Part shown: one piece after another, positions 56,525 through 64,000 of the stretch
Numbering within the stretch: position 1 is the first letter of the stretch
Layout: each line of letters starts with the position of its first letter
Assembly: GCF_018388465.1 (NCBI RefSeq)
Contig: NZ_CP074404.1
Span: 1,674,001-1,738,000, forward strand
Origin: Cellulomonas fengjieae
Lineage (GTDB): Bacteria; Actinomycetota; Actinomycetes; Actinomycetales; Cellulomonadaceae
Length of the DNA: 64,000 bases
Reading direction: 5' to 3'
Position numbers and translations under genes: made by a program
Notes under the pieces: generated by a model
The model's input: only the letters and a program-made list of their open reading frames with translations
Database searches by the model: none
What the model was told of the DNA's origin: nothing

Positions 56525-57655
56525 GTGGTCGACAGTCCCGTCCCGCCGCCGGCGAGCTGCCCGATCGGGTGGCAGCCTCAAGCGCTCGCCCCCGTCTTCT
56601 GGGGCGTCCGGTCCCTCGGGCCTGCCGATGGGGCACCGGTGGACCTGCGGATCTTCTTCCCGAGCCTCGACGGGTCGGTCGAGACCGCGCCGATCCTCGA
56701 GGGCTGCGGGCGCTATCCGGTGGTCCTGTTCGCCCACGGGCACTGCCACCAGGACACCGACCACTTCCGGCGCTGGTTCCTCGTCCCGGCCGTTCTCGCA
56801 CGCAGCGGCTACGTGGTGGTCGTTCCCCGGCTCGCCGGCAACGCGGGTGGGCGCAACCCGTCCGTGCCCGAGCACCCGGACGAGGCGACCCTCGAGGCGG
56901 TGCTCGGCTGGGTGCGCACCGGGTGGGGGCACGCGGACGTCCTTCTGCCCCCGCCCGCGACCGGGGTGGTCGGGCACAGCTTCGGGGCGATGCTCGGCGC
57001 CCGGTTCGCGGTCGGCCGCGAGGTGGGCGCGTTCGCCGGCCTCAGCGGGGGGTGGCAGGACTGGTTCGGCGGCTCACCGTTCCCGCTCCCGCTTCTCGAC
57101 ATCCCGACGCTGCTGATGTGGGGCCTCGGCCGTGACCTGTTCAGCCAGCTCACGCAGGCGCAGTGGCAGGCGATGAGCCGGCCGCGACACCGCGTGGTCT
57201 TCGACGAGGGGGAGCACTGGGACTACCTCGGCGACGCGGACCTCCCGTGCCGCCCCGGCGCCGGCGTCTGCCCGGAGATCGCCGGCGCGACCGCCGACCT
57301 GGTCGCCATGTTCTTCGCCCGCTACCTGCCGCCCGAGCTGGCCACGAACCTCGCGTCGCAGGTGCCCTCGACCCTGGTGCCGCCCGAGCTGGACCTCACG
57401 CCGGAGCAGGAGTTCTTCGCGGGCGGGTTCCTCGGCGGCTTCGAGCGACTGGGCGCCAACCCCGGGTGCGGCGTGACGGTGTCGTCCGACAGCGAGCGGC
57501 TCCTGGCCAACCTCCGCACCCGGGAGACGCACTCCCTGGACCATCCGTGCGCGTGGGTCGAGAAGATCGCGACGCGCAACCGGTGGCCGGTGGGCGCGCG
57601 CCCGGCCGGGTACCACTGGTGCGACGTGTGCTTCCCGAGCCGGGCCGACGGCTAG
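56525..57655 (+). CDS. alpha/beta hydrolase with cysteine-rich C-terminal tail
   Basis: A protein of about 376 residues. The hydrolase core has the oxyanion region FAHGHCHQDTDHFRRW, the nucleophile elbow GVVGHSFGAMLG and a late His in DEGEHWDYL, as in PAF-acetylhydrolase-like or chlorophyllase-like enzymes. An extra tail of about 85 residues (from TLVPPELDLTPEQEFF) has Cys in NPGCGV, DHPCAWVE and WCDVCFP. No signal peptide is evident. GTG 56525 is preferred because GACACT lies 6 nt upstream; ATG 56483 is in frame and gives 14 more residues. It shares CTAG with the convergent permease gene. Confidence 0.75.
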   Translation: MVDSPVPPPASCPIGWQPQALAPVFWGVRSLGPADGAPVDLRIFFPSLDGSVETAPILEGCGRYPVVLFAHGHCHQDTDHFRRWFLVPAVLARSGYVVVVPRLAGNAGGRNPSVPEHPDEATLEAVLGWVRTGWGHADVLLPPPATGVVGHSFGAMLGARFAVGREVGAFAGLSGGWQDWFGGSPFPLPLLDIPTLLMWGLGRDLFSQLTQAQWQAMSRPRHRVVFDEGEHWDYLGDADLPCRPGAGVCPEIAGATADLVAMFFARYLPPELATNLASQVPSTLVPPELDLTPEQEFFAGGFLGGFERLGANPGCGVTVSSDSERLLANLRTRETHSLDHPCAWVEKIATRNRWPVGARPAGYHWCDVCFPSRADG

Positions 57656-58551
57656 GTCGTCGACGTCCTGCCGGTGAGGCCGCGCGCGTGCAGCACGTGG
57701 CGCTCGAGCGGTGCGAAGACCACGAGCTCGATGACGATCCCCACCAGGAAGATGAGCCCGATCGACGCGATGACCAGCGACATGTCGCTGGTGACCCGGC
57801 CGAGGTCGAGGATCTGGCCGAGCCCCGTCCCGAGGCCGGTCTGCACGATGAGCTCCGCGGCCATGAGCGAGCGCCAGGCGAACGCCCAGCCCTGCTTGAG
57901 GCCGCCGAGGAACCCGGGCAGCGCGGCGGGCAGGAGCACGAAGCGGATCCGGGCCCATCCCGTGGCGCCCAGCACCTGGCCGACACGCAGGTACAGCGGG
58001 GGCACCTGGTCGGTGCCCGCCAGCAGCCCGTTGACGATCGACGGCACCGCGCCGAGCAGGATGACGGCGTACATGGTGGCGTCGGTCAGCTGGAACCAGA
58101 TGATGGCCGCGGGGACCCAGGCGACGGAGGGCAGCGACTGCAGCCCCGTGATGATGGGGCCGAACGCACGGCGCAGCAGCGGGGACGCGGCGAGCGCGAC
58201 GCCGATCGCGACACCCACGACGACGGACATCGCGAAGCCGACGGCCGCGCGCTGCACGCTCAGGGTCACCGCGCGCCACGCGGACCCGTCCTGGATCGCC
58301 CCGAGGAGCGTGCGCCACGTGTCGGCCGGGCTGGGCAGCGCGTACGACGGCTTGAGGTCGAGCAGGTACGCGACCTGCCACACGACCAGGATCGCCCCGA
58401 GCGCCGACAGCACCGGCCAGACAGCACGCCACGTCGCGCGCCAGGCGGACGTGCGCGGGGACTCGACCGGCGTCTCGAGAGCGTCCAGGCCGGCGGCGAG
58501 GTCGTCGTCCGTGGTGCGCCGGACCGGCGGTGCGCTGGTGTCAGTGGCCAT
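57652..58551 (-). CDS. ABC importer permease (SsuC/TauC/NrtB type)
   Basis: A 299-residue permease with six hydrophobic segments. The NBD-contact EAA loop reads LGATGWARIRFVLLPAALPGFLGGLKQGWAFAWRS, seen here as LPAALPGFLGGLKQG within it. An N-terminal cytoplasmic extension of about 35 residues is rich in Asp and Thr. It is the last gene of the three-gene importer operon and overlaps the ATPase gene by 11 nt. Confidence 0.9.
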   Translation of the reverse strand: MATDTSAPPVRRTTDDDLAAGLDALETPVESPRTSAWRATWRAVWPVLSALGAILVVWQVAYLLDLKPSYALPSPADTWRTLLGAIQDGSAWRAVTLSVQRAAVGFAMSVVVGVAIGVALAASPLLRRAFGPIITGLQSLPSVAWVPAAIIWFQLTDATMYAVILLGAVPSIVNGLLAGTDQVPPLYLRVGQVLGATGWARIRFVLLPAALPGFLGGLKQGWAFAWRSLMAAELIVQTGLGTGLGQILDLGRVTSDMSLVIASIGLIFLVGIVIELVVFAPLERHVLHARGLTGRTSTT

Positions 58552-59308
58552 GGCGGGCGATCTCCTGTCGCAGGTCCTCGGTGATCTCGGCGCTCAACCG
58601 GGACACGGAGGGGTCTTCGATGCGGCGCGGCTGCGGGATGTCCACCGGCCACTCGCGCGCGACCCGCCCCGGCCGCGAGGACAGGAGCACGACCCGCTGG
58701 CCGAGCCGCACGGCCTCCCGGACGTTGTGCGTCACGAAGAGCACGGCTCGCCCGGTCTCGGTCCAGATGCGGGTGAGCTCCTCGTGCAGGACGTCGCGCG
58801 TGATGGCGTCGAGCGCGGCGAAGGGCTCGTCCATGAGCAGGAGGTCGCCCTCCTGGGCGAGCGCACGGGCCAGGGCGACGCGCTGACGCATCCCGCCCGA
58901 CAGCTCGTGCACCCGCTTCGGTCCCGCCCCGTCCAGCCGCACGAGCGTCAGGAGCTCCTGGGCCTTGGCGCGCCGCTCCGCACGCGGGATGCCCCGCAGC
59001 CGCAGCGCGAGCTCGACGTTGCCGGCCGCCGTGAGCCACGGGTACAGCGCAGGTTCCTGGAACATGAGCGCCGGACGGCCACCGGGTACCTCGACGGTCC
59101 CGGCGACGGGCGCGTCGAGCCCTGCGACCAGGGAGAGCAGCGTCGACTTGCCGCAGCCGGACGCGCCGAGCAGGCAGACGAACTCGCCCGGAGCCACGGT
59201 GAGGTCGATGCGGTCGAGGACCGGTGGCCGCGACGTCTCGCCGAAGTGGTGCGTGACCCCGGTGAGGCGCGCGGCGACGTTCGCGGGCGCCGCGACGGTG
59301 GCGGTCAT
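58541..59308 (-). CDS. ABC importer ATPase (SsuB/TauB/NrtD type)
   Basis: A 255-residue ATPase. Walker A is GASGCGKST, the Q-loop lies in MFQEPALYPWL, signature LSGGMRQR, Walker B LLLMDEPFAALD and the switch His in LFVTHNVREAV. The EPALxPWxTxxxNV pattern is typical of the sulfonate/taurine/nitrate branch. It overlaps the binding-protein gene by 4 nt and the permease gene by 11 nt. Confidence 0.94.
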   Translation of the reverse strand: MTATVAAPANVAARLTGVTHHFGETSRPPVLDRIDLTVAPGEFVCLLGASGCGKSTLLSLVAGLDAPVAGTVEVPGGRPALMFQEPALYPWLTAAGNVELALRLRGIPRAERRAKAQELLTLVRLDGAGPKRVHELSGGMRQRVALARALAQEGDLLLMDEPFAALDAITRDVLHEELTRIWTETGRAVLFVTHNVREAVRLGQRVVLLSSRPGRVAREWPVDIPQPRRIEDPSVSRLSAEITEDLRQEIARHGH

Positions 59309-60393
59309 GTGCCCGACGCCCCGAGCCCGCCGTCGGCGACGGGCTCCTGACCGTGCTCGGCGAGCACCTCGTTGAGCAGCGTGAGGTCGTAGATGCCGCG
59401 CAGGTCGGTCTCCTTCGAGGTGCCCGCGGCCACCGCGTGGTCCGCCGACGTCTGCAGGCTGGTCGCGACGGGGTCCAGCGTGATCCGCAGGTTCGACCAG
59501 GCGCGGTCCAGCACCTGCGGGGACAGCGGCTTGCCGCTGAGCTCCTCGATCACGGCGTTCGACCTCGTCTTGGCCTCGTCGGGGTTCGCCGCGATCCACT
59601 CGGACGTGGCGAGCTGCGCCTCGAGGAGCTTCTTCACGGTGCCGGGATACGTCGAGAGGTACTCGGTGGACACGATGAGGTGCGTGGTCACGAAGTCGCC
59701 GTCCGGCCACAGCTCCTTCTCGTCCAGCAGCACGTGGGCACCGGCGTCGACGACGAGCCGCGAGGCCCACGGCTCGGGCAGCCAGGCACCGTCCAGCTCC
59801 CCGGCCTTGAGGAGGTCGAGCGTCTGCGAGTTCTCCTGCGGCGCGATCGTCACGTCGCTCGCGCCCCCGGTCAGAGAGGTCTCGAGGCCCTGGTCGGCCA
59901 GCCAGGCGCGCAGCGCCACGTCCTGGGTGTTGCCCAGCTGTGGCGTCGCGAGCGTCGTGCCGACGAGGTCGTCCGGGGAGTCGATCCCGTCGCGGACGAC
60001 CAGCTGCGCACCACCGGAGGTCGCACCGGAGACGATCCGCACCGCGTCGCCGTCGGACTGCGCGAACGCGTTGATCGCCGGGTTGGGGCCGATGAACGTC
60101 GCGTCGATCGCGCCACCGAAGAGTGCCTCGACCGCGGCCGGCCCGGCGTTGAAGATCTGCGTGGTGAGCTGGGTGTCGCCGAGCGACTCCTGGTACGTGC
60201 CGTCGTCGACGCCGACGAGCGCGACGGCGTGGGTCAGGTTCGCGAAGTAGCCGAGCCGCAGCTCGGGGGCCTGCGCGTCCGACGACGCGGTGGGCGAGGG
60301 GTCGGGGCCGACGGCGGCGGACGAGCACGCCGTCAGTGCGGCGAGCAGTCCGGCGGCGAGCAGGGCGGTGAGGCGAGCGGGTCGGGCGGTCAT
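59305..60393 (-). CDS. ABC importer substrate-binding lipoprotein (SsuA/NrtA type)
   Basis: A 362-residue lipid-anchored binding protein with lipobox LTAC at Cys23. LRLGYFANLTHAVALVG, GAIDATFIGPNPAINAF and VTIAPQENSQTLDLLKAGELDGAWLPEPWA (read as LDGAWLPEPWA) are the conserved blocks of the aliphatic sulfonate/nitrate/taurine group. The ligand is not proven; the poly-cysteine leader ORF upstream favours a sulfur compound. AAGGA lies 6 nt before the ATG. Confidence 0.9.
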   Translation of the reverse strand: MTARPARLTALLAAGLLAALTACSSAAVGPDPSPTASSDAQAPELRLGYFANLTHAVALVGVDDGTYQESLGDTQLTTQIFNAGPAAVEALFGGAIDATFIGPNPAINAFAQSDGDAVRIVSGATSGGAQLVVRDGIDSPDDLVGTTLATPQLGNTQDVALRAWLADQGLETSLTGGASDVTIAPQENSQTLDLLKAGELDGAWLPEPWASRLVVDAGAHVLLDEKELWPDGDFVTTHLIVSTEYLSTYPGTVKKLLEAQLATSEWIAANPDEAKTRSNAVIEELSGKPLSPQVLDRAWSNLRITLDPVATSLQTSADHAVAAGTSKETDLRGIYDLTLLNEVLAEHGQEPVADGGLGASGT

Positions 60394-60507
60394 GTCGAGT
60401 CCTTGGGTGGCGAGCGCAGGGGACGAGGGGGCGGCGCACGCGTCATGCCGAGGGCGTCAGGGGACCGACGGGCCGGGCGTCGAGCGCGCGGCCGGGAGGT
60501 GCCGCGT

Positions 60508-60588
60508 TCAGGCGTTCCGCGGACAGCAGGGGCGCGCGGAGGCCATGGCGACGGGACAGCACGTCGAGGCGGCGCGGCGGGTCTGCAT
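60508..60588 (-). CDS. leaderless poly-cysteine leader peptide, 26 residues
   Basis: A 26-codon ORF begins MQTRRAAST and has Cys-Cys at positions 10-11 and again at 21-22, all four encoded TGC TGT. A CATTCT box ends 6 nt before the ATG and there is no Shine-Dalgarno, so it should be leaderless. Its stop lies 114 nt before the start of the importer's binding-protein gene. Leaderless poly-cysteine sORFs that act as cysteine-responsive attenuators are known upstream of sulfur genes in mycobacteria. The function here is an inference. Confidence 0.6.
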   Translation of the reverse strand: MQTRRAASTCCPVAMASARPCCPRNA

Positions 60589-60594
60589 GGGTCG

Positions 60595-60600
60595 AGAATG
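60595..60600 (-). promoter_or_regulatory. promoter -10 CATTCT of the leader ORF/importer operon
   Basis: CATTCT (AGAATG on plus) lies 6 nt before the ATG at 60588. Confidence 0.45.
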
Positions 60601-60681
60601 GCCGCGGAAGGAGAGGCGCGACAGAGGCGTCTCTTATTGTGGACATAGCCGGTCGGAATACGAGACTGACAAGGAGGAACG

Positions 60682-61182
60682 GTGCAGATCGTCCTGCTCG
60701 CCGACACGCACGTCCCGCGTCGGGCCCGTGACCTGCCCACCCCGGCGTGGGAGGCGGTGGACGGCGCGGACGTCGTCGTGCACGCGGGGGACTGGGTCAG
60801 CGAGGAGTTCCGCGCCGCGCTCGAGGCCCGCTCACGTCGCCTCGTCGCCTGCTACGGCAACAACGACGGCCCGGCGCTGCGGGAGCGGCTGCCCCTGGTC
60901 GCGCGGGTGGAGCTGAACGGTCTGCGCCTCGGAGTCGTGCACGAGACAGGCCCCGCTGCGGGGCGGGAACGGCGGTGCGACGCCGAGCATCCCGACCTCG
61001 ACGTGCTGGTGTTCGGGCACAGCCACATCCCGTGGGACTCGGTGACGCCGCGAGGCATGCGGCTGCTCAACCCGGGATCCCCGACCGACCGGCGACGGCA
61101 GCCCTACGCGACCTTCATGACGGCGACGGTCGTCGACGGACGCCTCCGGGATGTGGTGCTGCACCGCCTGGACCGTCGCTGA
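60682..61182 (+). CDS. YfcE/MJ0936-type metallophosphoesterase
   Basis: A 166-residue calcineurin-like phosphodiesterase. The dimetal motifs are LLADTHVP, VVHAGDW, CYGNNDG and VFGHSHIP (DxH, GDxx, GNND and GHSH). The family hydrolyses phosphodiesters; its natural substrate is unclear. A perfect AAGGAGGAAC precedes the GTG at 60682. It is divergent from the importer operon. Confidence 0.92.
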   Translation: MQIVLLADTHVPRRARDLPTPAWEAVDGADVVVHAGDWVSEEFRAALEARSRRLVACYGNNDGPALRERLPLVARVELNGLRLGVVHETGPAAGRERRCDAEHPDLDVLVFGHSHIPWDSVTPRGMRLLNPGSPTDRRRQPYATFMTATVVDGRLRDVVLHRLDRR

Positions 61183-61306
61183 CCTGGAGTGGTGGACGCC
61201 ACGGGCGGTGCGGGCCCCCTCCGGTTGCGCATCGGCCGTGCCGTGCGACCGTGAGGCGGGAGCCGCTCCAGACCCGGGCGGCCGTACGCGCACGAACGGA
61301 ACCGAC

Positions 61307-62323
61307 ATGAAGCTGCCCGCACCCCGGGGTCCCCTCGGGGCCTCACTGACCGACCTGCTCGTCCACCCGCCGACGGAGGTCGGGGTCGTCGACGACGACG
61401 TCCTCGCCCGGTGGCGCGGCGCTGCTGCGGTGGCCGACCCCCTGACGGACGACGACCTCCAGCTCACGCTGTGGACCCTGTACGCACTGCACTACCAGGG
61501 CTTCGAGGGCGTCGACGAGGCGTGGGAGTGGAACCCCGACCTCCTGCGGCTGCGCCTGTGCCTGGAGCAGCCCTTCGAGGCCGCCCTGCGCGCTCGGGTC
61601 CCCGTGCCGGAGGGCGCCGCCCCGGAGCGCGAGGCGGTCGCGAGCGCACTCTTCGCCATGACGGCTCCCGGGCCCGGGCCGAGCGTCGCCCGGTACGTCG
61701 CCAAGTCGGCCGACGCCGCTCAGGTCGAGGAGTTCCTGATCCACCGTTCGCTGTACACGCTCATGGAGGCCGACCCGCACACGTGGGCCATCCCGCGCCT
61801 GTCGGGAGCGCCCAAGGCGGCGCTGGTCGAGGTGCAGTCCGACGAGTACGGCGGCGGTCGACCGGACCGGATGCACAGCGCCCTGTTCGCCCGGACCATG
61901 CGCGGTGCGGGGCTGGTGGACGACTACGGCTACTACGTCGACCGGCTGCCGGCTGTCACGATCGCCGCGCTCAACCTCATGTCGCTGCTCGGGCTGCACC
62001 GGCGGCTGCGCGGTGCGATCGCGGGGCACCTGGCGGCCTTCGAGATGACGTCGTCGCTGCCCAACCGCCTCTACGGGGACGGCTTCCGACGTCTGGGCCA
62101 CGACGAGGGCACCACGGAGTACTTCGACGAGCACGTCGAGGCCGATGCGGTGCACGAGCAGATCGCCGGCCGGGACCTGGCCGGGCGTCTGGCGGAGCAG
62201 GAGCCCGAGCTGGTGGCGGACATCCTCTTCGGTGCCGCCGCCTGCCTGTACCTGGACGACCTGGTCGGGCAGCACATGCTCGGCGCCTGGTCGGCGGGCG
62301 AGTCCTCGCTCCGGGCGTCATGA
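61307..62323 (+). CDS. heme-oxygenase-like diiron (iron-containing redox) enzyme
   Basis: A 338-residue protein of the iron-containing redox enzyme family (heme-oxygenase-like diiron oxidase/oxygenase fold). Metal-type residues recur on helices: LHYQGFEGVDEAWEW, FLIHRSLYTLMEADPHTW, VQSDEYGGGRPDRMHSALF, FEMTSSLPNR and FDEHVEADAVHEQI. The reaction is unknown; relatives oxidise fatty acids, amines or amino acids. It starts an operon of three to four genes, overlapping the CDSGH-type gene by 4 nt. Confidence 0.8.
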   Translation: MKLPAPRGPLGASLTDLLVHPPTEVGVVDDDVLARWRGAAAVADPLTDDDLQLTLWTLYALHYQGFEGVDEAWEWNPDLLRLRLCLEQPFEAALRARVPVPEGAAPEREAVASALFAMTAPGPGPSVARYVAKSADAAQVEEFLIHRSLYTLMEADPHTWAIPRLSGAPKAALVEVQSDEYGGGRPDRMHSALFARTMRGAGLVDDYGYYVDRLPAVTIAALNLMSLLGLHRRLRGAIAGHLAAFEMTSSLPNRLYGDGFRRLGHDEGTTEYFDEHVEADAVHEQIAGRDLAGRLAEQEPELVADILFGAAACLYLDDLVGQHMLGAWSAGESSLRAS

Positions 62324-62526
62324 CCGACCGCGCCGCCCAGCCCGCCACGATCGAGGCCTGCCCCAACGGGCCGCTCCTGGTCCGCGGTGACGTGCAGCTC
62401 GTCGACGGGGACGGTACGCCGCTCGAGCGGCGTCGCCGCACGGTGGCACTCTGCCGCTGCGGTGCGTCGGCGATCGCGCCGTTCTGCGACGGCAGCCACA
62501 AGGCGATCCGGTTCGTGGCCCCCTGA
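62320..62526 (+). CDS. CDGSH iron-sulfur protein
   Basis: A 68-residue 2Fe-2S protein with the mitoNEET-type ligand set CRCGASAIAPFCDGSHK (three Cys, one His). It starts ATGA inside the stop of the upstream diiron gene, so it is a likely electron donor or partner of that enzyme. Redox role is inferred from the pairing. Confidence 0.9.
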   Translation: MTDRAAQPATIEACPNGPLLVRGDVQLVDGDGTPLERRRRTVALCRCGASAIAPFCDGSHKAIRFVAP

Positions 62527-62528
62527 CG

Positions 62529-63053
62529 GTGCTGCGGGCCGGGTGGGTGCCGGGCGACGCCGTCCGCGCGGCGGCCCTCGTCAGCGTGTTCGTGGGTACC
62601 TGGCGCTCCGGGTTCGTCGCGACAGCCCTGTTCCTGCTCGTGCTGGGCGGGTCGCTGGTGCCCCGCCTCGTCGGCACGTCTGCGGGGCTCGACGTCGCGT
62701 ACTGCGGGACGCTCCTGTTCGCGGCCTGGGCGGCACAGCTCGACTGGTATGTGGCGGTCGGCTGGCTGGACGTGGTGGTCCACGCGGTGGCGACCGGCCT
62801 GATCGCCGTCGTGGCGCTGCGGGCGCTGCGTGTGTGGGGCGTCGTGGGTCCGGCGCGCTCGCGCGGCGAGGACGCCGTCCTCGTCGTGGGGACGGGCGCC
62901 ACGCTGGCCGCGCTGTGGGAGCTCGGGGAGTGGGCGGGCAACGCGCTGCTGGACCCCCGCATCCAGGTGGGCTACCCGGACACGATGGGTGACCTCGCCG
63001 CCGGCCTGGCGGGAGCCGCTGTGGCCGCCGTCCTCGCGGGCAGACGCGCATGA
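62529..63053 (+). CDS. polytopic membrane protein, DUF2238/YjdF-like
   Basis: A 174-residue protein with five or so hydrophobic segments. LAALWELGEWAGNALLDPR and VGYPDTMGDLAAGLAGA match the WExxE...DTMxDL pattern of DUF2238 proteins. GTG start 2 nt after the CDGSH gene; 4-nt overlap with the glycosyltransferase gene. Function is unknown. Confidence 0.72.
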   Translation: MLRAGWVPGDAVRAAALVSVFVGTWRSGFVATALFLLVLGGSLVPRLVGTSAGLDVAYCGTLLFAAWAAQLDWYVAVGWLDVVVHAVATGLIAVVALRALRVWGVVGPARSRGEDAVLVVGTGATLAALWELGEWAGNALLDPRIQVGYPDTMGDLAAGLAGAAVAAVLAGRRA

Positions 63054-63949
63054 CCGGGCCGCTGCCCACGGTGTCCGTGGTGATCCCGGTGCGCGACGAC
63101 GCCGTCGAGCTCGCCCGGTGCCTCGCCTGGCTGGACCGCCAGACGGTCGCGCCGTGGGAGGTCGTCGTGGTCGACAACGCCTCGTCCGACGACACCGCGG
63201 CCGTGGCAGCGGCCTGGGGTGCGCGCGTGGTGCCGGAGCCGAGCGTCGGCATCCCCGCCGCCGCGGCCACCGGCTACGACAGCGCCCGTGGCGAGGTGAT
63301 CGCCCGGCTGGACGCCGACTCCCGGCCGGACCCCCGCTGGGTGGAGCGCATCGCGAGGCGGATGGCGATGGATCCGGACCTCGACGCCGTGACCGGGTCG
63401 GGGCGGTTCGTCGACCTGCCGCGAGCCGTGCAGAAGGTCGCCTCCGGCGCCTACCTCGGTGCCTACTACGTCCTGACGCACCTGGCTCTCGGCCACACCT
63501 CGCTGTGGGGGTCCTCGATGGCCCTGCGCAGGGACTCGTGGCTCGCCGTCCGGTCGCAGGTGCGTCGCCATGATCCCGAGGTGCACGACGACCTCGACCT
63601 GGCGTTCGCCCTCGGGCCGCGTCGACGGATCCGGTTCGACCCGTACTTGCAGGTGGGCGTCTCGGCACGGTCGTTGCGCGGGCACCGCCAGCGGGTCCGG
63701 AGGTTCGCCCGGGCCTGCCGCACGCTGCGCCTCAACTGGCGGACCGCCCCGCCGTGGGCGCGGTGGCAGGCGCGGCTCGGGTCCGGGCCGCGCACGGCGG
63801 CCGCGGACCCCGCCAGCCGGACGACCCCGGCGCAGGAGGCGCCGGGGTCGTCCGGGGTGGGGATCAGGCTGCTGCGCGTCCCAGGCCGCGGAAGGTCCAG
63901 CCGGCGTCCTGCCACCGCGCGACGTCGAGCTTCCCGCGGGCGTCGATGA
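63050..63949 (+). CDS. family 2 glycosyltransferase
   Basis: A 299-residue GT-A fold enzyme. SVVIPVRDDAVELARCL and VVVDNASSDDT bind the nucleotide; IARLDADSRPDPRW is the DxD-type metal site; SSMALRRDSW and HDDLDLAFAL provide the catalytic region. The last 60 residues are low-complexity Arg/Ser/Pro and include the hairpin at 63817-63855, and the final 86 nt overlap the convergent dehydrogenase, so the natural protein may be shorter. Confidence 0.83.
   Translation: MTGPLPTVSVVIPVRDDAVELARCLAWLDRQTVAPWEVVVVDNASSDDTAAVAAAWGARVVPEPSVGIPAAAATGYDSARGEVIARLDADSRPDPRWVERIARRMAMDPDLDAVTGSGRFVDLPRAVQKVASGAYLGAYYVLTHLALGHTSLWGSSMALRRDSWLAVRSQVRRHDPEVHDDLDLAFALGPRRRIRFDPYLQVGVSARSLRGHRQRVRRFARACRTLRLNWRTAPPWARWQARLGSGPRTAAADPASRTTPAQEAPGSSGVGIRLLRVPGRGRSSRRPATARRRASRGRR
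63817..63855. terminator. 17-bp hairpin inside the end of the glycosyltransferase gene
   Basis: The arms 63817-63833 and 63839-63855 are exact reverse complements around AGGAG. It lies 9 nt past the stop of the minus-strand dehydrogenase (63864) and is probably its terminator. Confidence 0.7.
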
Positions 63950-64000
63950 CCGACGCGTGCCCGGCGAGGGTGGCCAGGTGGACGGGATCCGCGTGCACGA
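63864..64000 (-). CDS. nucleotide-sugar dehydrogenase, 5' part beyond window
   Basis: Only the last 45 residues are visible. ASVIDARGKLDVARWQDAGWTFRGLGR is the usual C-terminus of UDP-glucose/GDP-mannose dehydrogenases (short pieces: VIDARGKLD and AGWTFRGLGR). It would supply a UDP-uronic acid, plausibly for surface polymers, near the glycosyltransferase. Confidence 0.65.
   Translation of the reverse strand, partial: VHADPVHLATLAGHASVIDARGKLDVARWQDAGWTFRGLGRAAA

Overview
The window is about 64 kb of very GC-rich chromosome from an actinobacterium, most like Cellulomonas or a close relative in the Micrococcales. The evidence is third codon positions that are nearly all G or C, a mycothiol ligase (MshC), a complete Pup-proteasome locus, an ARC/Mpa-type proteasomal ATPase, GTG starts, and many leaderless genes in which a TANNNT -10 box lies 6 nt before the start codon. 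The genus is inferred; no rRNA gene is present. No tRNA, rRNA, CRISPR array, insertion sequence, prophage or replication origin was found. Coding is dense: no gene-free stretch exceeds 300 bases, the longest being 47751-48017.

Layout. 1-10.4 kb: a left-truncated alpha/beta hydrolase, a matrixin-like membrane-anchored metalloprotease, an APH-like kinase, an Lrp/AsnC regulator divergent from alanine dehydrogenase, an epimerase, M3 and M20 peptidases, DUF5703, an acidic protein and an aldo/keto reductase. 10.5-18.6 kb: UppP, CorA, MshC, a PAC2 protein, a HAD hydrolase, a RecB-family nuclease, an M50 protease and TrmI, the tRNA m1A58 methyltransferase. TrmI is followed by the Pup-proteasome locus at 18.7-25.2 kb (ARC/Mpa, Dop, Pup, PrcB, PrcA, PafA) and an FKBP lipoprotein. 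27-30.7 kb: a heterodimeric ABC exporter with one degenerate ATP site. 30.7-38.6 kb: hisI-trpE-TIGR02234-three small membrane proteins-trpC-trpB-trpA-lgt, mostly joined by 4-nt start/stop overlaps. 38.8-47.8 kb: gltB-gltD, pyk and a convergent gdhA, so glutamate synthase, glutamate dehydrogenase and pyruvate kinase lie together.

48-64 kb is more accessory: an MFS exporter, a DinB protein, an ECF41-type sigma factor between an SDR/epimerase and an NDH-2-like flavoprotein, a methyltransferase, a 48-residue acidic protein, DUF72, a GlsB/YeaQ membrane protein, AIM24, an alpha/beta hydrolase with a cysteine-rich tail, an SsuABC/NrtABC-type ABC importer, a metallophosphoesterase, and a heme-oxygenase-like diiron protein-CDGSH protein-membrane protein-glycosyltransferase cassette that converges on a truncated nucleotide-sugar dehydrogenase.

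Two regulatory finds stand out. First, the promoter regions of the two genes flanking the ECF41 sigma gene carry the same TGTCAC-N17-GGTCG element, which suggests a small local regulon. Second, a 26-codon leaderless ORF with two Cys-Cys pairs precedes the ABC importer. It resembles the cysteine-responsive poly-cysteine attenuators described in mycobacteria and points to a sulfur source as substrate. Other notable signals are a perfect 38-bp palindrome spanning both stop codons between mshC and the PAC2 gene, three convergent gene pairs that share one CTAG for both stops, and a hydrolase gene whose only plausible start is ATC.
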